A stretch of 64,000 bases of DNA. It comes from Candidatus Thiodiazotropha endolucinida. GTDB lineage: Bacteria; Pseudomonadota; Gammaproteobacteria; Chromatiales; Chromatiaceae. Shown piece by piece: positions 26,981-38,986 of this stretch. Both the position numbers and the translations under genes were made by a program. The DNA lies in the NCBI RefSeq assembly GCF_001715975.1, contig NZ_MARB01000004.1:1-64000 (forward strand), read 5' to 3'. A model generated the notes under the pieces. That model was not told where the DNA came from. It saw only the letters and a program-made list of their open reading frames with translations, and ran no database searches. Positions within the stretch are counted from its first letter, which is position 1. Each line of letters opens with the position of its first letter.

Positions 26981-27625
26981 ATGAATGGCAACTTGAAGTG
27001 TGTTGATGGTTTGTACTACCCGGAGTTCCATGCCGGCTGGGGTGGCTGTGCCGAAGAGTTGTTTCACTATACATCAAGATATTTTGTCTGTACTCAGGCT
27101 TTTCTAAGGAACCTCGCGGATCAACGCCAATTCAATATGTCCGGTTACCAGGCCGGCAATCTGAGCAAAACGCAACGACACCTGATGGCTGCGATACTTG
27201 CTTGTGAACCAAACCTGCAATCCGCCCGAGGCATTACCCAGATAGTCCGATCTGTGATAAACGGTGAGACCGAGATCAGTGAAGCCCTTGCTGAGGCCTA
27301 CAGGGAATATCTGAATGTGATACCGGAGGATGTGGAACTCGTCTATTCTTGCCGGGCACATCATCACAACCAACCGGATGTCGCCCCCCTCGATCCCTTC
27401 CTGAATCTCGCCGGTCGCTTGAATCTTCCGGTAGCGGTACACCCACTTCATCTTGAGGTACCGTTGAAGGCACTGGCGCAACACCTCGACTCACCCAACT
27501 CCTCCCTGCGCAACAGCCTCCAGGAGGCGATTCTAAATCTCCACTTCGCCGGTTATGCACTCAAGAATCATCCAGGATTGACCCACAAGTCAGCACGGAA
27601 ATTGGGAGATGAACACTCTCTCTGA
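26981..27625 (+). CDS. Protein of unknown function, 214 residues
   Basis: The ATG at 26981 has AAAGG about 9 bases upstream, and the codon pattern is gene-like. The protein has no signal peptide or membrane helix, several cysteines (Cys8, Cys23, Cys37, Cys74, Cys123), a histidine cluster CRAHHHNQPD and helical segments in the C-terminal third. It opens with an aromatic stretch DGLYYPEFHAGWGG. I do not recognise a family. It is a single gene between the divergent chain-length gene and convergent purL, so the neighbourhood gives no role. Confidence 0.65.
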   Translation: MNGNLKCVDGLYYPEFHAGWGGCAEELFHYTSRYFVCTQAFLRNLADQRQFNMSGYQAGNLSKTQRHLMAAILACEPNLQSARGITQIVRSVINGETEISEALAEAYREYLNVIPEDVELVYSCRAHHHNQPDVAPLDPFLNLAGRLNLPVAVHPLHLEVPLKALAQHLDSPNSSLRNSLQEAILNLHFAGYALKNHPGLTHKSARKLGDEHSL

Positions 27626-27729
27626 AAACCGGTTTGGTTCACGCCCTGATCGGGTAGCGAAACAGAGGCCGCAAATGAGTGCCAATCACCGCTAACAACA
27701 CATCCTGGATTCTGCTCACTGCAGTGTCT

Positions 27730-30700
27730 TCAATCCACCCAGACCCGGGCATTGCGAAACAGTCGCAACCATGGGGCGTCCTCGTCCCAATCATCCGGGT
27801 GCCAGGAGTACTGAACCGTACGGGTGACACGCTCCGGATGCGGCATCATAATCGTCACCCGGCCATCCTTGTTACAAAGCCCCGCGATCCCTTCGGGAGA
27901 ACCGTTAGGATTGGCCGGATAGCGGCTAGCCAATTCACCATTGTTTTCGAGATAGCGCATCACCGTGAGTTCACCTGCATCCTGTAGATGCTGCGGGTCG
28001 TTGAACTCGGCACGCCCCTCGGCATGGGCCACAACGATCGGTATTCTGGAACCGCTCATTCCGTTCAACAGGATTGATGGTGTGTCACAGATCTCTACAG
28101 TGACAAGTCGCGCCTCGAACTGCTCGGATCGGTTACGCACGAAATGGGGCCAGTGATCGGCGCCCGGAATCAGTTGATGTAGATTGGAGAGCATCTGACA
28201 GCCGTTGCAGACACCAAGCGCGAAGCTATCCCGGCGGTTGAAAAAGGCTTCGAACTCATCCCTGGCCCGGCTGTTGAACAGGGCGGATTTGGCCCAACCC
28301 TCTCCCGCGCCCAATACATCCCCATATGAAAAACCGCCACAGGCCACCAGGCCTCTGAAACCACTCAGGCCGACACGACCCTCGATGATATCCGACATAT
28401 GCACATCCACACACTCGAACCCGGCGCGGTGGAAGGCAGCCGCCATCTCCAGCTGCCCGTTGACGCCCTGCTCACGCAATATCGCCATTGGCGGCCTGAT
28501 GCCGGTGGCCACCATCGGTGAGGCGATATCTTCATCGGGATCGAAGTTGAGTTTTATCTGAATACCGGGATCCGCTTCAGCGATACGATCATACTCCTCC
28601 TGAGCACAGTCAGGGTTGTCGCGCAATGCCTGCATCTGACGCGTGGTCTCCGACCAGGCCTGTTGAAATTCTACCCTGGTGGCACTCAACACCTTTTTTC
28701 CGGCCCGTGTGAATTCAACCCGGTCATCACCGTTGAGGGTTCCGATCACATGGCTGCAGCGCCCCAGCCCATTATCGCTCAACATCTTCAATACTTCATC
28801 GGTATCACGGTGAGGCACTTGTATCACCGCCCCCAACTCCTCACTGAAGAGTATGGCAAGGTCATCGTCCCCAAGATCATCGATCTCCACACTCACACCA
28901 CAACGACCGGCGAATGCCATTTCACAGATTGTTGTGAACAATCCGCCGTCCGAACGGTCATGATAGGCCAATATCAGGTCGTTCTGGTTGAGTTCTTGAA
29001 TCAGTGCGAAAAAGCGTCGCAAGGCATCCGGATCCTCCAGGTCGGCGCCATGGTGGCCAATCTGTTGATAGACCTGGGCCAACGCGGTGGCCCCCAGGCG
29101 GTTCTTCCCCTTTCCCAGATCGATCAAAATCAAATCGGAATCCCCGGCATCGCTACGCAACATCGGCGTTTGGGTGGACCTGATATCCATCACCGGGGCA
29201 AAGGCGGAGACGATCAGGGAAAGGGGTGCAGTCACGGCAAGCTCCTGGTCACCCTCATGCCACACCGTCTTCATCGACATAGAATCCTTGCCCACCGGGA
29301 TGGCGATACCCAAGGCCGGACACAACTCCATACCCACCGCCTTCACCGTTTCATAGAGCTTCGCATCTTCTCCGGGATGTCCGGCCGGCGCCATCCAATT
29401 GGCAGAGAGCTTGATATCGGACAGTTTTTCGATTCTCGCCGCCGCGATATTGGTAATCGCTTCGCCGATCGCCATGCGTCCTGATGCAGGGGCATCCAGC
29501 AGTGCCAACGGGGTCCTCTCTCCCATCGCCATGGCCTCACCGGTGTAGCCCATCAGCCCGGAAGATGTCACAGCCAGATCAGCAACCGGGACCTGCCAGG
29601 GCCCCACCATCTGATCACGATTCACCATGCCGGTGATCGAACGATCACCGATTGTGATCAGGAAAGTCTTGTTGGCCACAGTCGGCAGCTGCAGCACCCT
29701 CAGGGCAGCCTGTTTGAGATCGACGCCGGAAAAATCGAGCTGCTGTTTTTGAAAGGTCTTGCGTCGCACATCCCGCAGCATCCGCGGCGGTTTACCGAAC
29801 AGCAGGCTCATCGGTATATCGATGGGATTATTGTCGAAATGGGCATCGCCCAAAACCAGATGCTCCTCATCCATCGCCTCGCCGACGATAGCATAGGGGC
29901 AGCGTTCACGCTCACAGATCGCCTTGAACTCATCCAGTTTGTCCACATCGATGGCCATGACATAGCGTTCCTGGGACTCATTGCACCAGATTTCCATCGG
30001 TGACATTCCGGGATCGTCATTCGGCACTGTGCGCAGCTCGAAACGTCCGCCTAATGCGGCGTCGTGAACCAGTTCCGGCAATGCATTGGAGAGGCCACCG
30101 GCACCCACATCGTGGATAAACAGAATCGGATTGGCATCCCCCCGCACCCAACAGGCATCGATCACCTCCTGACAACGACGCTGCATCTCCGGGTTTGAGC
30201 GTTGCACGGATGCAAAGTCGAGATCCTCCGCAGAAGTACCACTAGCCATGCTGGAAGCCGCGCCGCCACCAAGACCGATCAGCATGGCCGGACCCCCGAG
30301 GACAACCAAGGGTGATCCGCTGGGAAAGCCACCTTTTTCGATATGTTCGGCGCGGATATTCCCCAAACCACCCGCCAACATGATCGGTTTGTGATATCCG
30401 CGCAGCTCCTCTCCAACCGGTCCAGGCACCCGGGCCTCATAAGTGCGGAAATATCCATTCAGGTTCGGGCGGCCGAATTCATTATTGAATGAAGCGGCGC
30501 CGATCGGGCCCTCCAGCATAATATCCAGGGCGGAAACGATACGGCCGGGTTTGCCGTAGTCGACCTCCCAAGGCATTTGACCATCGGGAATACGCAGATT
30601 GGAGACTGAAAAACCGCACAGGCCCGCCTTCGGCTTGGCGCCCTTTCCAGTCGCCCCCTCGTCACGAATCTCACCCCCGGATCCTGTGGCAGCCCCCGGA

Positions 30701-31617
30701 TCGGGAGAGATCGCCGTTGGGTGGTTGTGGGTCTCCACCTTCATCAGAATGTGGATATCCTCCTGGCCGAAGCTGTAGACATTGGTTTCCGGATCAAGCA
30801 CGAAACGCTCTGCGCTCGGACCGCTGATGACAGCGGCATTGTCTTTGTACGCCGAAAGGACGTCAGCTGGCGAGCTGTCGGTCGTATTGCGAATCATCTC
30901 AAACAGGGATCGCCGCTGATGCTCACCATCGATAATCCAGTCTGCGTTGAATATCTTATGTCTGCAGTGTTCTGAATTGGCCTGGGCGAACATCATCAAT
31001 TCCACGTCGGTGGGATTACGTTGCAGGGACTGAAAGCTTTCCACCAGATATTCGATCTCGTCATCCGACAGCGCAAGGCCCAACTCCGTATTGGCATTGT
31101 GTAATGCCCTCTCCCCACCTCCCAGAATATCCACTTGGATGTAGTGCTTAGGCTCGGCCCGATTGAATAGGCAGGTCGCATCCTCAGCATCCGACAGCAC
31201 AATTTCGGTCATGCGGTCACGCAACTGTTCGGCCGCAATCACATACTGTTTACTGTCAAGCCCCCTTTCATCCAAGGTCAGATAGAATGCCAAGCCGCGT
31301 TCCAGGCGTTGTATTTTCTGTAAGCCGCAGTGGTGGGCGATATCGGTGGCCTTGGTAGACCAGGGCGAGAGAGTACCGGGTCGTGGGACCACCAATAAAA
31401 GAGTGCCATCATGCCGTATATCAGGCATGGCGGGCCCATAGCTCAACAGATTGTCGAGCACTGCCCTCTCTCTCTCATCGAGGGATTGGTTGACATCGGC
31501 AAAATGGAGATACTCCGAGACAACACCCGCTTTTCCGTTTAGCAAGCCTGAGAGACGTTGGGCGAGTTTCTGTAGACGAAATTCAGAGAGGGCTGGCGCG
31601 CCACGGAGAATCAACAT
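27730..31617 (-). CDS. purL: Phosphoribosylformylglycinamidine synthase
   Basis: Large single-chain FGAM synthase of purine biosynthesis, 1295 residues, the same length as E. coli PurL. The start at 31617 ([16 protein letters not shown]) matches the family N-terminus and has AAAGG 5 bases upstream; the frame to 31671 adds an unrelated leader. The synthetase domain has [32 protein letters not shown] (seen in part as [11 protein letters not shown] and [10 protein letters not shown]). The C-terminal glutaminase has [18 protein letters not shown] and [11 protein letters not shown] with the catalytic cysteine. It is a monocistronic minus-strand gene. Confidence 0.97.
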   Translation of the reverse strand: MLILRGAPALSEFRLQKLAQRLSGLLNGKAGVVSEYLHFADVNQSLDERERAVLDNLLSYGPAMPDIRHDGTLLLVVPRPGTLSPWSTKATDIAHHCGLQKIQRLERGLAFYLTLDERGLDSKQYVIAAEQLRDRMTEIVLSDAEDATCLFNRAEPKHYIQVDILGGGERALHNANTELGLALSDDEIEYLVESFQSLQRNPTDVELMMFAQANSEHCRHKIFNADWIIDGEHQRRSLFEMIRNTTDSSPADVLSAYKDNAAVISGPSAERFVLDPETNVYSFGQEDIHILMKVETHNHPTAISPDPGAATGSGGEIRDEGATGKGAKPKAGLCGFSVSNLRIPDGQMPWEVDYGKPGRIVSALDIMLEGPIGAASFNNEFGRPNLNGYFRTYEARVPGPVGEELRGYHKPIMLAGGLGNIRAEHIEKGGFPSGSPLVVLGGPAMLIGLGGGAASSMASGTSAEDLDFASVQRSNPEMQRRCQEVIDACWVRGDANPILFIHDVGAGGLSNALPELVHDAALGGRFELRTVPNDDPGMSPMEIWCNESQERYVMAIDVDKLDEFKAICERERCPYAIVGEAMDEEHLVLGDAHFDNNPIDIPMSLLFGKPPRMLRDVRRKTFQKQQLDFSGVDLKQAALRVLQLPTVANKTFLITIGDRSITGMVNRDQMVGPWQVPVADLAVTSSGLMGYTGEAMAMGERTPLALLDAPASGRMAIGEAITNIAAARIEKLSDIKLSANWMAPAGHPGEDAKLYETVKAVGMELCPALGIAIPVGKDSMSMKTVWHEGDQELAVTAPLSLIVSAFAPVMDIRSTQTPMLRSDAGDSDLILIDLGKGKNRLGATALAQVYQQIGHHGADLEDPDALRRFFALIQELNQNDLILAYHDRSDGGLFTTICEMAFAGRCGVSVEIDDLGDDDLAILFSEELGAVIQVPHRDTDEVLKMLSDNGLGRCSHVIGTLNGDDRVEFTRAGKKVLSATRVEFQQAWSETTRQMQALRDNPDCAQEEYDRIAEADPGIQIKLNFDPDEDIASPMVATGIRPPMAILREQGVNGQLEMAAAFHRAGFECVDVHMSDIIEGRVGLSGFRGLVACGGFSYGDVLGAGEGWAKSALFNSRARDEFEAFFNRRDSFALGVCNGCQMLSNLHQLIPGADHWPHFVRNRSEQFEARLVTVEICDTPSILLNGMSGSRIPIVVAHAEGRAEFNDPQHLQDAGELTVMRYLENNGELASRYPANPNGSPEGIAGLCNKDGRVTIMMPHPERVTRTVQYSWHPDDWDEDAPWLRLFRNARVWVD

Positions 31618-31691
31618 TGGGCCTTTATCCTGCAGGTCGGAAAAAGCACAATGATACTCGAAAAACACCAATTAAGAGAGCACCGTAATCC

Positions 31692-31814
31692 ATGAGTAAT
31701 ATCCTGATAGCCATCTCATTGATCATCCTCCTCGCACTGGGCGTCGCCGCACTCTTTCTCGCCGGCAGCAGCCACAACTCCTCATCTGCGGAGGATCCCA
31801 GCGAAGAGGATTAA
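31692..31814 (+). CDS. Small single-helix membrane protein, 40 residues
   Basis: The ATG at 31692 opens a 40-codon frame: MSNILIAISLIILLALGVAA, then LFLAG and a short acidic tail ending EDPSEED. One clear transmembrane helix with a negatively charged C-terminus is the typical layout of a bacterial membrane microprotein. It lies 75 bp from the divergent purL start. A strong plus-strand terminator at 31971-32003 supports a transcript in this direction. An AGAGAG stretch is about 11 bases upstream, a weak ribosome site. Family unknown. Confidence 0.5.
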   Translation: MSNILIAISLIILLALGVAALFLAGSSHNSSSAEDPSEED

Positions 31815-31823
31815 GGGCTTTTG

Positions 31824-31865
31824 AATCCAATCGCTTATGCAAATTGTTACATAAATGATTGGATT
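31824..31865. repeat. Imperfect 16-bp inverted repeat after the small membrane gene
   Basis: AATCCAATCGCTTATG (from 31824) pairs with CATAAATGATTGGATT (to 31865) with two mismatched positions, followed by GATTTTTC. It could be a weak terminator for the microprotein gene or a processing hairpin. Confidence 0.5.
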
Positions 31866-31879
31866 GATTTTTCTCAATG

Positions 31880-32003
31880 AAACAAAAGTCGGTGGATGGT
31901 GAAATAGTGCCAAGTCAGCCGTAACTGCATTGTGACGGCGGCTTATCTCCTCCATCCTCCTTTGGTATAGCCACTTCGGCCTAGTGTCGGAGTGGTTTTT
32001 TTT
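31880..32003 (+). ncRNA. Candidate structured non-coding RNA or 3' UTR ending at an intrinsic terminator
   Basis: Between the small membrane gene and malQ there is no ORF, but the sequence can fold: GGATGG (31894-31899) with CCATCC (31952-31957) closes a helix that encloses GCCGT (31918-31922) / ACGGC (31935-31939), followed by a strong terminator. This is the layout of a small RNA or structured 3' UTR. No downstream gene exists on this strand, so it is not a riboswitch for a plus-strand gene. No promoter was assigned with confidence. Confidence 0.3.
31971..32003 (+). terminator. Strong rho-independent terminator
   Basis: CCACTTCGGC (31971-31980) pairs over ten positions (including G-U pairs) with GTCGGAGTGG (31986-31995) around the loop CTAGT and is followed by eight T (31996-32003). 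It ends plus-strand transcription from the purL-malQ gap. Confidence 0.85.
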
Positions 32004-32077
32004 CGCGATCGCCCTCTCGACTCATGATATTAACGTATCAACTATGTTTGTCGTGTTGATAATTCACTCATTGACCG

Positions 32078-33574
32078 TTATCTGCCGTACATCTTGATGG
32101 AACGTAACAGGCGCTCGGTAGTGCCGTGCTTAATCTGATCCCAATCGAATCTCCAATCCCAATTGCCCTCTGTAGTGCCCGGAGTGTTCATCCGGTGAGC
32201 CCCATCAAGGCCCAGCACATCCTGGAAGGGGATTACCGCCAGATTGGCCCTGGAAGCCAGGGCAGTACGAATCAGAGGCCATGGCATGGCCTCACGCGGC
32301 TTGCCCAGATAGTTATCGACAAACTCGCGTGTTCCGTCATCAAGCCCCCTATACCAGCCCAGGGTAGTGTCATTGTCGTGGGTTCCGGTATAGACAACCG
32401 AGTCGCGGGTGTGATGGAACGGGAGGTAGGGGTTATCCGACCCCCCGGAAAAAGCAAACTGCAGGATCTTCATGCCGGGCAGATGATAGGCCTTGCGCAA
32501 AGCATCCACCTCCGGTGTGATTACACCCAGATCCTCTGCCACCAGCTCCAGATCCGGCAGATCAGTATAGAGTTGTTCGAACAATCTTTCACCGGGAGCC
32601 TCCACCCACCTGCCATTAACCGCTGTCTTTTCCTCTGCCGGTATCTCCCAATAGGCTTCAAATCCCCGAAAATGGTCGATACGCAAAAAATCGAACAGGG
32701 TTGACTGAGCCCTGAGGCGTTCGATCCAGAACGAAACATCATCCGCTTCCAGCCTTTCCCAGCAATAAAGCGGATTACCCCAGCGCTGCCCGGTCTCGGA
32801 AAAATAGTCGGGAGGCACACCGGCAACCACTCTGGGATGACCATCCTCGAGCAGATCAAAGAACTCACGATGGGCCCACACTTCAGCACTATCATGAGCC
32901 ACGAAGATGGGAAGATCGCCAAATAACAGTACCCCACGCTCATTGGCATAATGTTTCAGATTCATCCACTCGGTAAAAAACAGATATTGTTCAAAGCGAA
33001 TAACGTCAATGGTCTCTGTGAAGCGTGCTCTTGTCTCTGCAATCGCCTGTGGCTCCCTGTCCCTCAGGGTAGTATGCCATTCCCACCAACAGCCCCCCTC
33101 TTCCTGGTGCAATGCCTGGAACAGGACATAATCCTCAAGCCAGTGCTTCTGCTCTGCTACAAAGCGTTGGTAATCGTCCCTGTCACCCTTATCGGCGCGC
33201 TCCTTAAACCCTTCCCAAGCCAGCTTTATGGCATAGCTTTTCACTGCGTCGGAGAGTACATCCTCGCTTTCGGGTATAGCTTCAAGCCAACCCTTTTGCA
33301 GTGGCAGCTCCAGACTTATCAGGCGGGGATTGCCAGCGTAGACGGAACTGCTCTGATAGGGTGAATTGTCATGCATGGTGGGCCCGATCGGTAGAATCTG
33401 CCAGACGCTCACCCCTGAGGAGACCAGGAAATCGACGAAATGATAGGCATCTCTGCCCAAATCCCCAACCACACCCGGTCCGGGAAGGGATGTGATATGT
33501 AAAAGAATGCCTGCCCGGCGACGGGTCAAAATCTGATGGACTGGCCGAAAATTTTCTTCGGCGACATTATTCAT
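32078..33574 (-). CDS. malQ: 4-alpha-glucanotransferase (amylomaltase)
   Basis: Transfers alpha-1,4-glucan segments between maltodextrins, in glycogen and maltodextrin turnover. 498 residues of GH77: RRAGILLHITSLPGPGVVGDLG near the N-terminus, WQILPIGPT, DNSPYQSSSVYAGNP, the catalytic region FLRIDHFRGFEAYWEIP, ELVAEDLGVITPEV and TGTHDNDTTLGWY. Third gene of the glgC-GH57-malQ unit, 17 bp after the GH57 gene. Confidence 0.96.
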   Translation of the reverse strand: MNNVAEENFRPVHQILTRRRAGILLHITSLPGPGVVGDLGRDAYHFVDFLVSSGVSVWQILPIGPTMHDNSPYQSSSVYAGNPRLISLELPLQKGWLEAIPESEDVLSDAVKSYAIKLAWEGFKERADKGDRDDYQRFVAEQKHWLEDYVLFQALHQEEGGCWWEWHTTLRDREPQAIAETRARFTETIDVIRFEQYLFFTEWMNLKHYANERGVLLFGDLPIFVAHDSAEVWAHREFFDLLEDGHPRVVAGVPPDYFSETGQRWGNPLYCWERLEADDVSFWIERLRAQSTLFDFLRIDHFRGFEAYWEIPAEEKTAVNGRWVEAPGERLFEQLYTDLPDLELVAEDLGVITPEVDALRKAYHLPGMKILQFAFSGGSDNPYLPFHHTRDSVVYTGTHDNDTTLGWYRGLDDGTREFVDNYLGKPREAMPWPLIRTALASRANLAVIPFQDVLGLDGAHRMNTPGTTEGNWDWRFDWDQIKHGTTERLLRSIKMYGR

Positions 33575-33591
33575 TCACGTGTCTCATCACA

Positions 33592-35307
33592 TCAATCATT
33601 TTTCTTCATTACCCCACCCAGGGATGGATTACCACTTCCTACGGCAAAGACTTGAGATAGATAGTCGGGTTTGGGTTCTCCCAGCAGGTCGAAAAGGTAG
33701 GAAAGCTGGCTGCGAAACAGCTGTTCGAAATCGCTGACGGTTTCACCTGGATTATAGTCTCCAAACCACCAGAACCAATCAGATCCCTCACAAATCGCTA
33801 ACTGTTTTTCCAACTCCGCCAACTTTCGCTTGCTGAAATTATTCTGTGCCAATACTTGATCATATACCTTCTTTGCATCCCCCAGCAGATCCCAGGCACG
33901 ATTCTTGTCCTTGTCGCCGATCCAGGTAGTGAAGGTACCGTAAACCCAACTGCCCGCCACCAGTTTCGAGAGTCTGGGAGGCGGCTGCCGTTGACGATCC
34001 AGTACTTCAGAAAATGTAGTTAGAGCTAACCGGGGATGTTGTGATAGACGTTCGTACATGGCCCGCAGAAAGTAGCTTCCATTGTAGGGGTAGTATTCCC
34101 AGGCGTTCTCCCCGTCCATGATTATCGAGACCACGGCATCAGGATTGTCCTGACAGGCATCGGCGATATTTACAAGATGGTTTATCAAATCCCCCACCGC
34201 GTCGTCGGAATGCCACTCACCGTAGGTGAATCCGATCAGATCGGAGAGGCCATCGTCCCGAAAGAACATGTTCAGATGACCCTCCTGGACACAGTAGGCC
34301 GAATGCACCCAGTTGTCGGGAAGGGGTGAATCGCCGCCTCCGGCCATCAGGCTGTTACTCAATACCTGTTGACCGGTGGCTGCCCATTCAAAGCCCTCTT
34401 CCTCCAGCATCTTCAGGGTCGCCTCACTGACACCACCCTCTGAAGGCCAACACCCTTTAGGCTTGAAGCCAAAATAGTTCTTGAATACCTCGATGCCTTT
34501 ACGCATATGCCAACGGGCCCGTGATTCCCCACCTGGATACTCCTCCAGCCTGGGCATGGCAATCGTCGGCAAGGCCTCTTTGGCGGCATTTATATCTGCC
34601 AGCAGGGGAATGATCGGGTGGGCGTAGGGTGTCACCGAAAGCTCTACCTGGCCCTTATCCGCCAGTTTTGCGTAACGTGGGGTGAGATCGCTCAAAATCT
34701 CCCAGATCATCTCGATCATGCGACGCCGGTCATCCTGGTCGAAACCATGCCCCTTTGCCTGCAAGGACCGCAACCGAATATCGTTCATCCGCTGGCATTC
34801 GCCGACCCAGGCCAGATGGTACCAGATCAAAAGATCGACCAGATATTGATCGTTGAAATAGGCAATCATGGCCTCGTTTTCCAGTGCATGCTTGGCCAGC
34901 GCCGCCAATTCACTGAAATGTTTGAAACGGCTGATGAGGCGATTTTCATTGGCCTTGAGACAGGCGGAAATAATCGCCTTGCGGGATTCTGTATCCACCG
35001 GAAGTCCCGGTCCGGCGAGCGCCGCCAGCAACGGATCGCGAATCAAGGTACCTTTATTCAGCCAAGCCTTGATCTGGGTAGCATAGTCATCGATCTGTTC
35101 CAACAAAACAGGGGCAAAATTCACCACCGCCTTGGCATCCGGCGTGTGCTCCAGATGGGCCGCCATATCAGAGTAGTCTTTGATGCCGTGCAGATAGACC
35201 CAGGGTAACAGATACTCACTATCATCCGGCCCCTTATAGTAGGGCTGATGCATGTGCCAGCATAAGACAACCTGCAAGCGGTTGTCCGGATCTAAATCAT
35301 CTGACAT
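33592..35307 (-). CDS. Glycoside hydrolase family 57 protein
   Basis: 571 residues. The GH57 signature starts at the N-terminus, [18 protein letters not shown] with the conserved HMHQP, then [26 protein letters not shown] holds the expected catalytic region, and [16 protein letters not shown] is the third conserved motif. Family members are amylases, 4-alpha-glucanotransferases or branching enzymes acting on alpha-glucans. It overlaps glgC by 11 bp and is followed closely by malQ, so it very likely acts on glycogen. Because glgB (GH13) is also present, a branching role would be redundant; an amylase or transferase role is more likely. Confidence 0.9.
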   Translation of the reverse strand: MSDDLDPDNRLQVVLCWHMHQPYYKGPDDSEYLLPWVYLHGIKDYSDMAAHLEHTPDAKAVVNFAPVLLEQIDDYATQIKAWLNKGTLIRDPLLAALAGPGLPVDTESRKAIISACLKANENRLISRFKHFSELAALAKHALENEAMIAYFNDQYLVDLLIWYHLAWVGECQRMNDIRLRSLQAKGHGFDQDDRRRMIEMIWEILSDLTPRYAKLADKGQVELSVTPYAHPIIPLLADINAAKEALPTIAMPRLEEYPGGESRARWHMRKGIEVFKNYFGFKPKGCWPSEGGVSEATLKMLEEEGFEWAATGQQVLSNSLMAGGGDSPLPDNWVHSAYCVQEGHLNMFFRDDGLSDLIGFTYGEWHSDDAVGDLINHLVNIADACQDNPDAVVSIIMDGENAWEYYPYNGSYFLRAMYERLSQHPRLALTTFSEVLDRQRQPPPRLSKLVAGSWVYGTFTTWIGDKDKNRAWDLLGDAKKVYDQVLAQNNFSKRKLAELEKQLAICEGSDWFWWFGDYNPGETVSDFEQLFRSQLSYLFDLLGEPKPDYLSQVFAVGSGNPSLGGVMKKND

Positions 35308-36562
35308 GGTGGATTACCTGGCCTAACATTTCCGGCGTCACCAATACGACACCCTTTTCACTGACATAAAAGCGTTCCGCATCCAGGGCCGGGTCCTCAC
35401 CGATGACCGTGCCCTCCGGTATATCACAACCACGATCGATCACCGCTTTGCTGATACGGCAGTTGCGTCCGATGTTAACATCCGGCAAAACAACGGTTTC
35501 ATTCACTTCACTGTAGGAATTGACACGCACATTGGAAAAAAGCAGTGAATTCGTTACTTTGGCGCCCGATATGACACATCCGCCAGAAACCATGGAATCA
35601 ACCGCCATGCCCCTACGCTCGTCGTCATCAAAGACAAACTTTGCGGGCGGCAACTGCTCCTGATAGGTCCAGATCGGCCAACTCCGGTCATAGAGATTGA
35701 GGGGGGGTGTAACACCGATCAGCTCCAGATTGGCCGTCCAGAACGCATCAATCGTACCCACATCCCGCCAGTAGGCCTGCTTACCGCTGGTGGCATCTCT
35801 GAAACGATAGGCCATCACACGGTATTTCTCGATCACTTTGGGTATGATGTCCTTGCCGAAATCGTGGGATGAGTTGGGCGTATCCGCATCTTTAATCAAC
35901 TGCTCAAACAAGAACTTACGGTTAAACACATAGATTCCCATCGAGGCCAGAGCCTCATTCTCCTTACCTGGAATCGGCTTCGGATTGGCGGGTTTCTCAT
36001 GGAAATCGACCACCCATCCGTCACTATCCACCGTCATCACACCAAACTCTTTGGCACTCTCCAGATCGACCGTGAGGCAGCCAACGGTCATATCGGCGCC
36101 GGATTCCACATGTTCGGCGATCATGGTGCCATAATCCATTTTATAGATATGGTCTCCCGCCAGGACCAATACATAATCCGGGTTGTGGCTGCGGAGGATG
36201 TCCAGATTCTGGTAGACCGCATCAGCCGTACCCTCGTACCAGCTGCTTTCGATGCGCTGCTGGGCCGGGAGCAACTCCACGAATTCACCAAATTCACCCC
36301 GCAGAAAGCCCCAACCACGCTGAATATGCAACAACAGTGAATGGGCTTTGTATTGCGTCAGCACACCCACCTGGCGAATACCGGAATTGATACAGTTGGA
36401 GAGGGGGAAATCGACGATCCTGAACTTCCCTCCAAAGGGTACCGCAGGCTTCGAACGCCATTTAGTCAGGTGCTTGAGTCGGGAACCGCGTCCACCCGCC
36501 AGTATCAGGGCAAGCGTATTGCGAGTCAGCCGGCTGACGAAACGCGGACTCTGTTCAGTCAT
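35297..36562 (-). CDS. glgC: Glucose-1-phosphate adenylyltransferase
   Basis: Makes ADP-glucose from glucose 1-phosphate and ATP, the committed step of bacterial glycogen synthesis. 421 residues with [33 protein letters not shown] (the activator/ATP region), [32 protein letters not shown] and [12 protein letters not shown], plus a C-terminal left-handed beta helix. GGAGGAG lies 6 bases before the ATG at 36562. Divergent from glgB; first gene of glgC-GH57-malQ. Confidence 0.97.
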   Translation of the reverse strand: MTEQSPRFVSRLTRNTLALILAGGRGSRLKHLTKWRSKPAVPFGGKFRIVDFPLSNCINSGIRQVGVLTQYKAHSLLLHIQRGWGFLRGEFGEFVELLPAQQRIESSWYEGTADAVYQNLDILRSHNPDYVLVLAGDHIYKMDYGTMIAEHVESGADMTVGCLTVDLESAKEFGVMTVDSDGWVVDFHEKPANPKPIPGKENEALASMGIYVFNRKFLFEQLIKDADTPNSSHDFGKDIIPKVIEKYRVMAYRFRDATSGKQAYWRDVGTIDAFWTANLELIGVTPPLNLYDRSWPIWTYQEQLPPAKFVFDDDERRGMAVDSMVSGGCVISGAKVTNSLLFSNVRVNSYSEVNETVVLPDVNIGRNCRISKAVIDRGCDIPEGTVIGEDPALDAERFYVSEKGVVLVTPEMLGQVIHHVR

Positions 36563-36622
36563 CGATCACTCCTCCATTGCCAAAGCTGGCCAAAAATTAC
36601 TGCAAATTCTACTCGTGAGTAG

Positions 36623-36657
36623 CTAGCGCCTGTTAACGTCCATCCAATCGGCCCTAG
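36623..36657 (+). repeat. Dispersed repeat, copy 4 (full palindromic form)
   Basis: CTAGCGCC (left arm) and GGCCCTAG (right arm) flank the core TGTTAACGTCCATCCAATC. It lies between the divergent glgC and glgB genes. Confidence 0.75.
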
Positions 36658-36775
36658 TTTAATTATGTGCTCCGCTCTCAAATGAGAATGAACCTGTTGA
36701 TGAGACGGAAGTGTTGGTATGTTAACATCATGTCCCCTTCAAGGCGTACCGTTCAAAGCAGGTTTCTTAAAGTTG

Positions 36776-38950
36776 ATGATGAGTAAAATTCCAGTGGCGT
36801 TGAAACGGATTATTGATGCCCGTCACCATGATCCATTCGAGGTGTTGGGCAGACATGTCCATGGTGACGACTGTCGCATCAGGGTATTCATGCCACAAGC
36901 GGAAAAAGTCACTTTGGAGGATGGACAGCACCCTTTCAGGCGTCTTCAAGGTACCGATTTTTTTGAGCTGGAGGCAGCGGCTGACAAGATCGATGAGCAC
37001 TATCGGCTGGAGTGGCAGGACAAATCAGGGCAAATCCATAAAGCCTACGATCCATACTGTTTTCCGCCCCTTTTGCCGGAGTTCGACCTCCATCTATTCA
37101 GCGAAGGCAAGCACCGTCATGCCTACCGCTTCTTTGGCGCCCACCCGTATGAAACAGTCGGGATAAGCGGGATACTGTTTGCCGTCTGGGCGCCGAACGC
37201 CGCCAGAGTTTCCGTGGTGGGTAATTTCAACCACTGGGACGGACGGGTTCACCCGATGCGTTCAAGGGGAGGCTCCGGTGTCTGGGAGCTGTTCATTCCC
37301 GAACTGGGGCATGGCAGTTTGTACAAATTCGAAATCCGCACTCAGGACGGACACATCTCACTGCGTACAGACCCCTATGGGAATTATTTTCAATGCCGCC
37401 CGGACACAGCGGCCATCGTGGTCTCTGAGAGTGACTATGAGTGGGGTGACGGGGAGTGGATAAACAACCGAGCCACTTCCAACTGGCAACAGGAACCGAT
37501 GTCTATCTATGAGGTCCATCTGGGATCCTGGCGGAGAGACGACCAGGGAGGATTCCTGAACTATCGCGACCTAGCCCACCAACTTACAGACCATGCCAAC
37601 AGGGTCGGCTTTACCCACATCGAGCTGTTGCCCATTACCGAGCACCCCCTGGACGGCTCATGGGGCTACCAGACAACCGGCTACTTCGCCCCTACCAGTC
37701 GTTTCGGCACGCCCGATGACTTCCGCTATTTCATCGATTACCTGCATCAGAACGGCATCGGCATCATCCTCGACTGGGTCCCCGCCCATTTCCCCCGTGA
37801 TCGATATGCCCTGGCCAGATTCGATGGCTCTGCACTGTATGAACATGAGGACCCCCGCAAGGGTGAGCACCGGGATTGGGGCACCCTGATCTTTAATTTC
37901 GGCCGCAACGAGGTACGAAATTTTCTCATCTCCAGCGCCATCTACTGGTTGGAGGAGTTTCACATCGACGGCTTACGTGTCGATGCGGTTGCCTCCATGC
38001 TCTATCTCGATTACTCCCGCGAACCCGGAGACTGGGTGCCCAATCAATACGGGGGACGGGAGAATCTTGAGGCGGTTGACTTCCTGCGGGAACTCAACAG
38101 CGTCACCCATGACTTCCACCCGGGAACACTGATGATCGCGGAGGAGTCCACTGCCTGGCCTCAGGTGTCGCGTCCGACCTGGCTGGGGGGACTGGGTTTC
38201 AGCATGAAGTGGAACATGGGTTGGATGCACGATACGCTCTCTTACACCTCTCAGGATCCAATCTATCGCCACTATCATCATGATCTGCTGACCTTCGGGC
38301 TTCTCTATGCCTTCACCGAGAATTTCGTGCTGCCCTTCTCTCACGATGAGGTTGTCCACGGCAAAGGTTCGATGATCGACAAAATGCCCGGGGATGAGTG
38401 GCAAAAATTTGCCAATTTACGACTTCTCTATACCTATATGTTCACCTACCCAGGGAAAAAGCTCCTGTTCATGGGCAGTGAATTCGCCCAGGGCTGCGAA
38501 TGGAACGATAGTGAGGCCCTGGACTGGTTTCTGCAGGAGCATCCTTCCCACAAGGGGATAACCGCACTTCTGACCGATCTCAACAGGCTCTATCGAGAAC
38601 AGCCGGTACTGCACCAGATTGAATTTGAATATCCTGGTTTCGACTGGATCGATTGTCATGACAGCTCACAGTCGATTCTCAGCTATGTGAGAAAAGATCG
38701 GGACGGTAATGAAATACTGATCATCCTGAACTTCACTCCGGTACCGCGCGAGAACTATCGGATAGGCGTCAACCACCCCGGGAACTATGCGGAGATCTTC
38801 AATTCCGATTCTGAATTTTACGGGGGCAGCAACATGGGCAACGGCAGCGGATTGGTCTCCGAGGATAATCCCTGGATGGGGCGCAGCCAGTCGATAGCAT
38901 TGACCCTGCCGCCTCTGGGGGCGATCCTGTTACACAAGCAAGAAGGTTGA
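36776..38950 (+). CDS. glgB: 1,4-alpha-glucan branching enzyme (GH13)
   Basis: Introduces alpha-1,6 branches in glycogen. 724 residues from the ATG at 36776 ([20 protein letters not shown]), which aligns with the family N-terminus. A GGAAG-preceded ATG at 36719 would add 19 residues and cannot be excluded. Order: CBM48-like domain ([20 protein letters not shown]), GH13 barrel with [37 protein letters not shown] and IAEESTAWP, and [13 protein letters not shown], then a C-terminal beta domain. Convergent with pgi. Confidence 0.96.
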   Translation: MMSKIPVALKRIIDARHHDPFEVLGRHVHGDDCRIRVFMPQAEKVTLEDGQHPFRRLQGTDFFELEAAADKIDEHYRLEWQDKSGQIHKAYDPYCFPPLLPEFDLHLFSEGKHRHAYRFFGAHPYETVGISGILFAVWAPNAARVSVVGNFNHWDGRVHPMRSRGGSGVWELFIPELGHGSLYKFEIRTQDGHISLRTDPYGNYFQCRPDTAAIVVSESDYEWGDGEWINNRATSNWQQEPMSIYEVHLGSWRRDDQGGFLNYRDLAHQLTDHANRVGFTHIELLPITEHPLDGSWGYQTTGYFAPTSRFGTPDDFRYFIDYLHQNGIGIILDWVPAHFPRDRYALARFDGSALYEHEDPRKGEHRDWGTLIFNFGRNEVRNFLISSAIYWLEEFHIDGLRVDAVASMLYLDYSREPGDWVPNQYGGRENLEAVDFLRELNSVTHDFHPGTLMIAEESTAWPQVSRPTWLGGLGFSMKWNMGWMHDTLSYTSQDPIYRHYHHDLLTFGLLYAFTENFVLPFSHDEVVHGKGSMIDKMPGDEWQKFANLRLLYTYMFTYPGKKLLFMGSEFAQGCEWNDSEALDWFLQEHPSHKGITALLTDLNRLYREQPVLHQIEFEYPGFDWIDCHDSSQSILSYVRKDRDGNEILIILNFTPVPRENYRIGVNHPGNYAEIFNSDSEFYGGSNMGNGSGLVSEDNPWMGRSQSIALTLPPLGAILLHKQEG

Positions 38951-38986
38951 AGCAAAACACCTCGATATTGGCATGGCGTAGACTGA

